The position numbers were made by a program, and so were the translations under genes. A stretch of DNA of 5,678 bases from Betaproteobacteria bacterium. Lineage in GTDB: Bacteria > Pseudomonadota > Gammaproteobacteria > Burkholderiales > Thiobacillaceae. This document shows positions 1-5,385 of the stretch, one piece after another. The notes under the pieces were generated by a model. The model made no database searches, was not told the DNA's origin, and saw only the letters and a list, made by a program, of their open reading frames with translations. The DNA lies in contig JAIFLB010000172.1 of the NCBI GenBank assembly GCA_020049245.1, positions 1-5,678 of the forward strand, in the 5' to 3' direction. Numbering within the stretch: position 1 is the stretch's first letter; every line of letters begins with the position of its first letter.

Positions 1-344
1 TCGATTCCGGCTACGAGTTGCACGTCGGCGGCAACGGCGGCATCAAGGTGCGCATCACCGACCTGCTGACCAAGGTGGAAACGGAAGAACAAGTGCTGGA
101 GTTCTGCGCCGCCTTCACCCAGCTCTACCGCGAAGAAGCGCACTACCTGGAACGCACCGCGCCCTGGGTCGAGCGGGTCGGCCTGTCGCACATCAAGGCG
201 AAGGTGGTGGAGGACGCCGCCAACCGCGCCGCCCTGGCTGAGCGTTTCCTGATCTCGCAGAAACCGGCGCAAGTGGACCCGTGGAAGGAACGCACGGCGG
301 GTGCGTTGAAGCGGGAATTCATTCCGATCCGCGTGGCGAGTTGA
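1..344 (+). CDS. nirB: Nitrite reductase [NAD(P)H] large subunit, C-terminal part (5' truncated by window)
   Basis: This is the last 113 codons of a gene that begins upstream; the frame is open from base 3 and ends at TGA 342-344. NirB is the cytoplasmic flavin, siroheme and [4Fe-4S] enzyme that reduces nitrite to ammonium with NAD(P)H. The fragment matches the end of the sulfite/nitrite reductase fold as I know it from NirB: a YELHVGGNGGIKVR stretch at the start, then an FTQLYREEAHYLERTAPW segment, then WVERVGLSHIK. The FAD, NAD, BFD and siroheme-ligand cysteine regions lie upstream and cannot be judged. The TTG at 18 is internal to the conserved region and is not a start. nirD follows after 128 bases, so this is the usual nirBD arrangement, here separated by a palindromic repeat pair. 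Identity is secure from the motif set and context. Confidence 0.94.
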   Translation, partial: DSGYELHVGGNGGIKVRITDLLTKVETEEQVLEFCAAFTQLYREEAHYLERTAPWVERVGLSHIKAKVVEDAANRAALAERFLISQKPAQVDPWKERTAGALKREFIPIRVAS

Positions 345-351
345 TGTATTG

Positions 352-394
352 CTCCCCTCCCCCGCAAGCGAGGGAGGGGCCGGGGGAGAGGGGC
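352..394. repeat. REP-like palindromic repeat, copy A
   Basis: A perfect 8-base inverted repeat (CCCCTCCC 354-361 and GGGAGGGG 372-379) surrounds a CCGCAAGCGA loop, followed by a purine arm (383-393). The reverse complement of copy B at 411-451 has the same layout: a C-rich arm, a GCAAGC core, a G-rich arm, then GGGGAGAGGG. The two are therefore inverted copies of one element. Short dispersed palindromes of this look are common between genes in beta- and gammaproteobacteria. No T-run follows, so it is not an intrinsic terminator. Membership of a genome-wide family is inferred, not shown. Confidence 0.7.
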
Positions 395-410
395 CTTTAC
401 GTTATCAAAC

Positions 411-451
411 CTCCCTCTCCCCAACCCCTCTCCCGCTTGCGGGAGAGGGGC
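411..451. repeat. REP-like palindromic repeat, copy B (inverted relative to copy A)
   Basis: A strong hairpin is formed by CCCCTCTCCC (425-434) and GGGAGAGGGG (441-450), extended by one G-C pair to leave a CTTG tetraloop. A preceding arm, CCCTCTCCCC (413-422), is the exact reverse complement of 383-392 in copy A, so the two copies can also pair with each other across the 20-base spacer. The hairpin ends 8 bases before the nirD ribosome-binding site (AAAGGA, 459-464). It could protect the upstream nirB mRNA end or set the nirB:nirD ratio; this is inference. Confidence 0.75.
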
Positions 452-472
452 TAACGACAAAGGAACACCAAC

Positions 473-793
473 ATGACTGAATGGATCAACGTCGCAAAAC
501 TGGAAGACATCCCCCGCCAGGGCGCACGCGTCGTCAGAACCGCCGCCGGTGAAATTGCGATCTTCCGCACCGTCGATGACGAGGTCTTTGCGCTGCGCGA
601 CAAATGTCCGCACAAAGGCGGGCCGCTGTCGCAGGGCATCGTGCATGGCAAAAAGGTCGCCTGCCCACTGCACGACTGGAAGATCAACCTCGATACCGGC
701 CTCGCCGTCGCGCCCGATGTCGGCTGCGCGGCGCGCTTTCCTGTGCGGGTGATCGATGGCGCGGTGAACTTGTCGTTGACGCCCGAGGCATGA
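473..793 (+). CDS. nirD: Nitrite reductase small subunit, Rieske [2Fe-2S] type
   Basis: A 106-residue protein, the normal size for NirD, which partners NirB in nitrite reduction in the cytoplasm. It is a single Rieske domain with both ligand boxes intact: C45-x-H47 in CPHKGGPLSQG and C64-x2-H67 in CPLHDW. It should therefore hold a [2Fe-2S] cluster, unlike the E. coli NirD, which as I recall has lost these residues. The start ATG at 473 has a good ribosome-binding site (AAAGGA, 459-464, 8 bases away). The stop overlaps the nasA start (ATGA, 790-793), which suggests translational coupling. The other possibility is a generic Rieske ferredoxin, but its position directly after nirB and the overlap with nasA favour NirD. 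Confidence 0.93.
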   Translation: MTEWINVAKLEDIPRQGARVVRTAAGEIAIFRTVDDEVFALRDKCPHKGGPLSQGIVHGKKVACPLHDWKINLDTGLAVAPDVGCAARFPVRVIDGAVNLSLTPEA

Positions 794-3426
794 CTGATAC
801 CCCCATCCGCACCACCTGCCCTTACTGCGGCGTCGGTTGTGGCGTGCTGGTGTCCCGCGAGGGCGACGCTTTCACGGTGCGTGGCGATCCCGAACATCCG
901 GCCAATCTGGGCCGCCTGTGTTCGAAGGGTGCCGCGCTGGGCGAAACACTGAGCCTGGACGGGCGTCTGCTCTACCCTGAAATCAACGGTGAACAGGCAA
1001 GCTGGGATGCCGCGCTCGACACCGTCGCGCAACGTTTTCAACAGGTCATCGCCGAACACGGCCCGGATGCGGTCGCGTTCTACGTCTCCGGCCAGTTGCT
1101 GACCGAGGACTACTACGTCGCCAACAAGCTGATGAAGGGCTACATCGGCAGCGGCAATATCGATACCAACTCACGCCTGTGCATGTCATCGGCGGTGGCC
1201 GGACATAAACGCGCTTTCGGTTCCGACACCGTGCCGGGATGCTATGAAGACCTGGAACTGGCCGATCTGGTCGTGCTGGTCGGCTCGAATGCCGCCTGGG
1301 CGCATCCGGTGGTGTTTCAGCGACTGGTCGCGGCGAAAAAGGCGCGGCCTGAGATGAAAGTAGTGCTGATCGACCCGCGCCGCACCGCTACCGCTGAGAT
1401 TTTGCAACCCGGGGCGGACTTGCACTTGAGCATCAAACCGGGCGCCGATGCCTGGTTGTTCAACGGCTTGCTGAACCACCTGAAACGCGAGGACGCCATC
1501 GACTGGGCGTATCTGGAAGCGCATGTCGAAGGTTTCGGGCCGACCTTGCAGGCCGTCAGCGGCCTGTCCATTCCGACCGTGGCGTCGCAATGCGGCCTGG
1601 CGGAAACCGATGTCGCGACGTTTTACCGACTGTTCACCCAGACTCCCAAAACCGTCACGCTGTTCTCGCAAGGCATCAATCAATCGTCGTCCGGCGTCGA
1701 TAAAGTGAACAGTGTCATCAATGTTCACCTCGCCACAGGTCGCATCGGCAAGCCGGGTTCGACGCCGTTCTCGATCACCGGCCAGCCGAATGCGATGGGC
1801 GGCCGCGAGGTCGGCGGTCTGGCCAATCAGCTGGCGGCGCACATGGATTTCACGCCGGCAGACATCGACCGCGTCGGCCGCTTCTGGCAGGCGCCGAACC
1901 TGGCGCAAAAACCGGGACTGAAAGCGGTGGACCTGTTCGAGGCGGTGCATGACGGCCGCATCAAGGCGCTGTGGATCATGGCGACCAACCCGGCGGTCAG
2001 CCTGCCGAACGCCAATCGCGTGAATGAAGCCTTGCGCCGCTGCCCATTCGTCGTGGTCTCCGATGTAGTTTCCCGCACCGATACCAGCATCCACGCCCAC
2101 GTCAAATTGCCCGCCGCCGCCTGGGGCGAAAAGGACGGCACGGTGACCAACTCGGAACGCCGCATCTCGCGCCAGCGCGCCTTCATGCCAGCGCCGGGCG
2201 AAGTGCGGCCGGACTGGTGGATCGTCGATGCGGTGGCGCGACGGATGGGTTACCAGCAAGGCTTCGGCTATGTCGGGCCCGCGCAGATATTCAGCGAACA
2301 CGCGGCACTCTCCGGATTTGAAAACGCTGGAACACGGGATTTCGATATTTCCGGCCTCCTGCCGCCTGAAAGCTATGACACCTTGCAACCCCGGCAATGG
2401 CCGATCACCGCGCAAAGTGACACATCCCGCCTGTACACCGATGGCCATTTCTTCACGCCCTCGGGCAAGGCACGCATGCTGCCGATCACCCCGCGTGCGC
2501 CGGTTCACGGCATCAGCGAGGAAACGCCGTTCAGCCTGAATACCGGTCGCATCCGCGATCAGTGGCACACGATGACACGCACCGGCAAGGCGGCGAAATT
2601 ACTCGCCCACCTTGATCAACCGTTCGTTGAAATACATCCCCAGGACGCACGCCGGGCCGGTGTCAAGGCGGGCGCCTTGGCGCGCATCTCGAATGCCAAC
2701 GGCGACATGCTGGCGCGGGTGATGGAAAGCCGCGAACAGCAGATCGGCAGCGTCTTCGCCCCCATCCACTGGAACGATCAATTCACCGGCCAGGGCCGGG
2801 TTGGCGCGTTGATCCACGCGGTCACCGACCCGATTTCTGGCCAGCCTGAATTCAAGCAGACGCCAGTGACGGTGGCGGCTTACGCGGCAGGCTGGCATGG
2901 GTTTGTGATGACGCGGGAAACGCTGGATTTCACCACTGTGGCCGGTTACTGGAGCAAGGTGCGCGCCAAGACCTGCTGGCGGCATGAAATCGCCGGGCTG
3001 GCAATCGCTGCCGACGCGCCGTTGCAAATGCGCCAAATGATCGGCCTCGCCGGCGACTGGATCGAAATGAAAGACGCCGGCGCGGCACGTTATCGCGGCG
3101 CATTGATCCAGGACGGCCGCTTGCTGGCGGTCTACTTCCTCGAACGCGAAGCCGATCGCCTACCACCACGGCATTGGCTGGAATCACTGTTTGACCGCGA
3201 AACCTTGAACGACGCCGAACGCCGCGCCCTGTTGCTCGGACGACCCGGCCCCGGCATGGCGGACAACGGCCGCATCATCTGCGCCTGTTTTGGCGTTGGC
3301 GAGAAATCCTTGACCCAAGCCATGGCCGGGGGCGCGACATCGGTGGAAGCTCTCGGCATCCAACTGAAAGCCGGGACAAATTGTGGTTCCTGCATCCCTG
3401 AACTGAAACACCTGCTGCAAGCATGA
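790..3426 (+). CDS. nasA: Assimilatory nitrate reductase, catalytic subunit (Mo-bisMGD, with C-terminal BFD-like [2Fe-2S] domain)
   Basis: This 878-residue cytoplasmic enzyme reduces nitrate to nitrite. An N-terminal [4Fe-4S] motif has ligands C10, C13, C17 and C44. The molybdopterin oxidoreductase domain follows; C131 in SRLCMSSAVAG is the likely Mo ligand, as in the Nap/Nas group. Further family motifs are GQPNAMGGREVGG from residue 331 and WIMATNPAVS from 395. The dinucleotide-binding domain begins near residue 577 (TGRIRDQWHT at 585). The tail (about 829-878) carries C831-x-C833 and C865-x2-C868, a BFD-like [2Fe-2S] domain also known in Klebsiella NasA. I chose ATG 790 because it precedes the cluster motif directly and gives the ATGA overlap with nirD; an in-frame ATG at 604 lies within nirD and adds an arginine-rich, non-homologous leader. 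A GAGG lies only one base before the ATG, so translation probably depends on coupling. No electron-donor gene (nasB/nasC, ferredoxin or flavodoxin) is visible. Confidence 0.95.
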   Translation: MTDTPIRTTCPYCGVGCGVLVSREGDAFTVRGDPEHPANLGRLCSKGAALGETLSLDGRLLYPEINGEQASWDAALDTVAQRFQQVIAEHGPDAVAFYVSGQLLTEDYYVANKLMKGYIGSGNIDTNSRLCMSSAVAGHKRAFGSDTVPGCYEDLELADLVVLVGSNAAWAHPVVFQRLVAAKKARPEMKVVLIDPRRTATAEILQPGADLHLSIKPGADAWLFNGLLNHLKREDAIDWAYLEAHVEGFGPTLQAVSGLSIPTVASQCGLAETDVATFYRLFTQTPKTVTLFSQGINQSSSGVDKVNSVINVHLATGRIGKPGSTPFSITGQPNAMGGREVGGLANQLAAHMDFTPADIDRVGRFWQAPNLAQKPGLKAVDLFEAVHDGRIKALWIMATNPAVSLPNANRVNEALRRCPFVVVSDVVSRTDTSIHAHVKLPAAAWGEKDGTVTNSERRISRQRAFMPAPGEVRPDWWIVDAVARRMGYQQGFGYVGPAQIFSEHAALSGFENAGTRDFDISGLLPPESYDTLQPRQWPITAQSDTSRLYTDGHFFTPSGKARMLPITPRAPVHGISEETPFSLNTGRIRDQWHTMTRTGKAAKLLAHLDQPFVEIHPQDARRAGVKAGALARISNANGDMLARVMESREQQIGSVFAPIHWNDQFTGQGRVGALIHAVTDPISGQPEFKQTPVTVAAYAAGWHGFVMTRETLDFTTVAGYWSKVRAKTCWRHEIAGLAIAADAPLQMRQMIGLAGDWIEMKDAGAARYRGALIQDGRLLAVYFLEREADRLPPRHWLESLFDRETLNDAERRALLLGRPGPGMADNGRIICACFGVGEKSLTQAMAGGATSVEALGIQLKAGTNCGSCIPELKHLLQA

Positions 3427-4028
3427 ACGATTCCAACCGCACCGGCCTCACCATCCTGATCGTCAGCCCGTCGCGCCGCCGGCTCGACAACCTGATGCAG
3501 GCGCTTGCTGCCAGCGCGCCGGAGCATCGTCTGGTCGGACGCCTCGACCGCGCCATCGACCTGCCGCGCTGGGTCGATGAACTTCAGCCGGACGCGATCA
3601 TCATGGACACCGAATCGCCCAGCCGCGACACGCTCGAACAGATCGTCGTGATGAGCGAACGCACGCCGCGCCCGATTGTCATGTTCAGCCAGGATGAATC
3701 GCAGGATGCGATGCGCCAGGCCGTGTCTGCCGGCGTCGCCTGCTATGTCGTCAACGGCCTGGAGAACGAACGCATCCAACCCTTGTTGCAACTTGCCCAA
3801 GTGCGTTTCGAAGCCTGGCAGGCGATGCGCGACGATACCCTGCGGGCGCGCCAGGAATTGCAGGAGCACAAGCTGGTCGAGCAGGCAAAACGCCATCTGA
3901 TGAAGCGCGAAAACCTGTCCGAAGAAGCCGCCTACCAGGCGCTGCGGCGGGAAGCCATGTTGCACCGCAAACGTATCGCCGAGGTGGCGCGATTGCTGAT
4001 GGATATGAAGCAGGTCAGCGCGAAATAA
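3423..4028 (+). CDS. nasT: NasT-like ANTAR-domain RNA-binding antiterminator
   Basis: A 201-residue protein with the AmiR/NasT layout. A receiver-like domain spans about 8-125, a helical linker about 125-150 (QAMRDDTLRARQELQEHK), and the ANTAR domain about 145-197, with the typical VEQAKRHLMKRENLSEEAAYQALRREAM run. ANTAR proteins bind paired hexaloop RNA hairpins and prevent transcription termination. D62 (IIMDTESPSRD) sits at the phospho-acceptor position. The acidic pair expected after the first strand is replaced by SPS (15-17), and the conserved lysine by N111 in YVVNGL. This suggests control by a bound partner rather than by phosphorylation, as known for NasT and its nitrate sensor NasS; no nasS is present here. 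The start ATG overlaps the nasA stop (ATGA, 3423-3426) and has no clear ribosome-binding site, so coupling is likely. A plausible target is the leader at 5269-5374. Confidence 0.9.
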   Translation: MNDSNRTGLTILIVSPSRRRLDNLMQALAASAPEHRLVGRLDRAIDLPRWVDELQPDAIIMDTESPSRDTLEQIVVMSERTPRPIVMFSQDESQDAMRQAVSAGVACYVVNGLENERIQPLLQLAQVRFEAWQAMRDDTLRARQELQEHKLVEQAKRHLMKRENLSEEAAYQALRREAMLHRKRIAEVARLLMDMKQVSAK

Positions 4029-4103
4029 CCTCTTGCAAACATCACCTGTTGCGCAAAAGCCATCGCAGCGCACAGGAACGTTGTCATTCAAGTCTGTAAT
4101 CAG

Positions 4104-4121
4104 TTGGCGTAATCTGTGCTT
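4104..4121 (+). promoter_or_regulatory. Candidate sigma54 (-24/-12) promoter before the DUF302 pair
   Basis: TTGGCG (4104-4109) and TGCTT (4117-4121) place GG (4106-4107) and GC (4118-4119) exactly 10 bases apart, as in TGGCAC-N5-TTGC. The four positions TGGC and the TGCT match, but the middle (GTA, and G before TGC) does not. A start near 4131 would give a 24-base leader to the ATG at 4155. I found no convincing NtrC dyad upstream and no strong sigma70 pair. The rest of the 4029-4154 gap shows no clear intrinsic terminator after nasT. Confidence 0.4.
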
Positions 4122-4154
4122 CGGATAATTCACTTTGTCCTAGGGAGGTACAGC

Positions 4155-4649
4155 ATGCTAAGTCGCATATTCAGACGCACATTCCTGATCCTGGCATTTC
4201 TGATCTCAGCCGGCATGGTTCAGGCCAGCGAAGTGACTGCCCAGGTTGCCGCAGAAGCGGCCGCCGAGCCGATGATTCTCACCACCACCGCGACGGGCAT
4301 CGGCATCGATGCGGCGGTGGATGCACTCAACCGGGCCATCGTCAATCACAACTACACCTTTGTCCGCCAACAGGCGATGGACAGCCGCCTGGTGCCTTAT
4401 GCGCAGGAAGTGCGCTCGGTGCGGCTGGTGTATTTCTGCAATTTCACCAAGATGGATCGGGCGTTGCGCATTGACCCGCGCGCGACGCAAGTGCTGCCGT
4501 GCCGGGTGACGCTGGTGGAAACGCCGACCGGCGTCGATCTGATCGCGGTGAATCCGGCCTGGGTGACGCAGAACATGCCCGGCCTGCATGCGGAGTGTCA
4601 GGAAATGAAGCGCGACTATCTGGCGATCCTGGAAGAGGCAGCGTTATGA
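4155..4649 (+). CDS. Exported DUF302-family protein (first of a tandem pair)
   Basis: A 164-residue protein of unknown function. The ATG at 4155 has an excellent ribosome-binding site (GGGAGGT, 4143-4149, 5 bases away), so the in-frame GTG at 4116 is rejected. Residues 1-24 form a Sec-type signal peptide: RIFRR, a hydrophobic FLILAFLISAGMV core, and probable cleavage after VQA. The mature part (about 45-160) follows the DUF302 pattern: an amphipathic helix (IDAAVDALNRAIVNHNY), a strand with VRLVYFCNF, then a dipping helix and the LPCRVTLVE strand followed by VDLIAVNP. Three cysteines (C95, C116, C148) are in the mature chain. It is predicted to be periplasmic. The stop overlaps the next start by ATGA, and the next protein has the same pattern. 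Family assignment is by pattern recognition without a profile search, and no biochemical role is claimed. Confidence 0.75.
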   Translation: MLSRIFRRTFLILAFLISAGMVQASEVTAQVAAEAAAEPMILTTTATGIGIDAAVDALNRAIVNHNYTFVRQQAMDSRLVPYAQEVRSVRLVYFCNFTKMDRALRIDPRATQVLPCRVTLVETPTGVDLIAVNPAWVTQNMPGLHAECQEMKRDYLAILEEAAL

Positions 4650-5101
4650 AACGACGCGCCCTGCTGCTGGCGGTAGCCTTGGGCTTGAATTTTGCGCTGG
4701 CTTTGCCCGGCCACGCCGACCCGTTGATGGTGAACAAGCTGGTGGATATGCGGCGTGCGATGGATGACGTGGCCTTGGCGGCGGCCAACCACGATCTGGT
4801 GCTGGTGAAGGTGCAACCGATCGATACCGCGCTCGCCAAACGCGGCTTCGACAACCCGCATATGCGCCTGTTGTTCATCGGTAGTGAATCCGCCGTGCGC
4901 TGGGCAGAGGCCGCCGAACCGCGCCTGCTCAACCTGTTGCCGCTGCGCCTGACGCTGATCGAACGGGATGGCGGCGTGACGCTGATGAGCGATGATTTCG
5001 GCCCCTGGCTGAGGGAATTTTCCGAACCGCCGGCACATTTGATGGTCGAGGCCTGGCAGGCGGAAATGAAGGCCATGCTGGATGATTTCGTCGCGCAATG
5101 A
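4646..5101 (+). CDS. Exported DUF302-family protein (second of a tandem pair)
   Basis: A 151-residue protein of unknown function, paralogous in layout to the gene before it. The ATG at 4646 overlaps the upstream stop (ATGA) and has a GGAAGAGG site at 4631-4638. A signal peptide is clear: MKRR, a hydrophobic ALLLAVALGLNFALAL core, and probable cleavage after GHA (24). The mature part aligns by eye with its neighbour: an NHDLVLVKVQPID stretch against NHNYTFVRQQAMD, MRLLFIG against VRLVYFC, and LLPLRLTLIERDGGVTLM against VLPCRVTLVETPTGVDLI. It lacks the cysteines of the first copy. The pair is probably made together and exported to the periplasm, perhaps as a heterodimer, since DUF302 structures are known as small dimers; that is inference. 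No terminator follows it before the NtrC-like sites. Confidence 0.75.
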   Translation: MKRRALLLAVALGLNFALALPGHADPLMVNKLVDMRRAMDDVALAAANHDLVLVKVQPIDTALAKRGFDNPHMRLLFIGSESAVRWAEAAEPRLLNLLPLRLTLIERDGGVTLMSDDFGPWLREFSEPPAHLMVEAWQAEMKAMLDDFVAQ

Positions 5102-5107
5102 ATGCGT

Positions 5108-5122
5108 GCGCCGAAATGGCGT
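5108..5122. promoter_or_regulatory. Weak NtrC-like dyad, distal site
   Basis: GCGCCGAAATGGCGT has perfect inverted CGCC and GGCG arms around a 5-base spacer and matches the NtrC consensus GCACCANNNTGGTGC at 8 of 12 defined positions. Its centre (5115) is 31 bases from the better site at 5139-5153, about three helical turns, as for paired NtrC sites at the enteric glnA promoter. It would sit at about -151 relative to the predicted start. Confidence 0.4.
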
Positions 5123-5138
5123 GTTTCACTCCGGTTTG

Positions 5139-5153
5139 GCACAGCATCGGTGC
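5139..5153. promoter_or_regulatory. NtrC-like binding site, proximal
   Basis: GCAC (5139-5142), a 7-base spacer (AGCATCG) and GTGC (5150-5153) form exact NtrC half-sites at the correct spacing. The centre lies about 120 bases upstream of the predicted sigma54 start near 5266, a normal enhancer distance. Another bacterial enhancer-binding protein cannot be excluded, but the arms fit NtrC best. Confidence 0.65.
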
Positions 5154-5209
5154 GTAAATCGTTTCACAGCGCTTCTTGGAAATATTTTTTTCAGCATTTA
5201 AACAATAAC

Positions 5210-5222
5210 AATCAATGGTTTA
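5210..5222 (+). promoter_or_regulatory. IHF binding site
   Basis: AATCAATGGTTTA fits the IHF consensus WATCAANNNNTTR at every defined position. An A/T tract (AATATTTTTTT, 5181-5191) lies upstream, as in many strong IHF sites. It sits between the NtrC-like dyads and the -24/-12 promoter, where an IHF bend would bring the activator to sigma54 polymerase. Confidence 0.65.
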
Positions 5223-5239
5223 CAAGTTTTCATGGCGCT

Positions 5240-5255
5240 TGGCACAGGTATTGCT
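5240..5255 (+). promoter_or_regulatory. Sigma54 (-24/-12) promoter for nrtA
   Basis: TGGCAC (5240-5245) and TTGCT (5251-5255) match the sigma54 consensus TGGCACG-N4-TTGCW at all but one defined position, with GG and GC 10 bases apart. The predicted start is about 5266, three bases before the first leader hairpin, so the RNA would begin with the ANTAR target. The placement downstream of NtrC-like and IHF sites supports it strongly. Confidence 0.88.
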
Positions 5256-5268
5256 AAATATTGATTGA

Positions 5269-5288
5269 CCGATGCAAAGGCGCGTCGG
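5269..5288 (+). promoter_or_regulatory. ANTAR target RNA, hairpin P1 (A1/G4 hexaloop)
   Basis: CCGATGC (5269-5275) pairs with GCGTCGG (5282-5288) through 7 pairs, one of them T-G, closing the hexaloop AAAGGC (5276-5281). The loop has A at position 1 and G at position 4, the signature of RNA bound by ANTAR proteins. It lies at the very 5' end of the predicted transcript. Confidence 0.8.
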
Positions 5289-5329
5289 CCATGTCGCTCC
5301 TTCTGTAGTATTTTTTGTCTTACCAATAT

Positions 5330-5343
5330 GGACAACGGCGTCC
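5330..5343 (+). promoter_or_regulatory. ANTAR target RNA, hairpin P2 (A1/G4 hexaloop), antiterminator
   Basis: GGAC (5330-5333) pairs with GTCC (5340-5343) around the hexaloop AACGGC (5334-5339), again with A1 and G4. The stem is short (4 pairs), which is common for P2. Bases 5334-5343 are also the 5' arm of the terminator that follows, so P2 and the terminator cannot form together. Binding of the NasT protein to P1 and P2 would therefore let transcription continue. Confidence 0.75.
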
Positions 5344-5374
5344 CTCCCCATGCGGGTGGACGCCGTTTTTTTTT
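5334..5374 (+). terminator. Regulated intrinsic terminator in the nrtA leader
   Basis: AACGGCGTCC (5334-5343) pairs perfectly over 10 bases with GGACGCCGTT (5358-5367). The 14-base loop contains a further CCC/GGG pairing, and the T-run extends to 5374 (nine T in all, 5366-5374). It lies between the sigma54 promoter and the nrtA ribosome-binding site, so it acts as an attenuator. It could also stop any read-through from the DUF302 pair. Confidence 0.92.
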
Positions 5375-5385
5375 GGAGTTTTTAA

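Noticed and set aside
352..451. CRISPR array or intrinsic terminator at the nirB-nirD gap
   Set aside because: There are only two copies, in inverted orientation and with no regular spacers, and neither hairpin is followed by a T-run.
604..789. Upstream in-frame extension of nasA from ATG 604
   Set aside because: The added 62 residues are read from inside nirD in another frame, are arginine-rich and unlike NasA N-termini. ATG 790 directly precedes the cluster motif and gives the ATGA overlap.
1186..2568. Long open frame of 460 codons on the minus strand
   Set aside because: It lies fully opposite nasA, whose protein has clear family motifs throughout. The antisense product is arginine- and histidine-rich with no recognisable domain, as expected for a shadow frame in GC-rich coding DNA.
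3961..3976. NtrC-like half-site TGCACC inside the end of the nasT-like gene
   Set aside because: Only the left arm matches; the right arm (GTAT) does not, and it is inside coding sequence, so it cannot be used to support the promoter at 4104-4121.
4050..4071. TGCGC/GCGCA inverted repeat as a terminator after nasT
   Set aside because: The stem is only 5 pairs with a 12-base loop and no T-run.
3132..4133. Minus-strand open frame of 333 codons across the nasA/nasT junction
   Set aside because: It covers the antisense of the BFD domain and the ANTAR regulator, both well supported, and shows no family motif.
4116..4154. GTG start for the first DUF302 protein
   Set aside because: ATG 4155 has a strong ribosome-binding site at 4143-4149 and yields a clean signal peptide; the longer form would put 13 residues before it.
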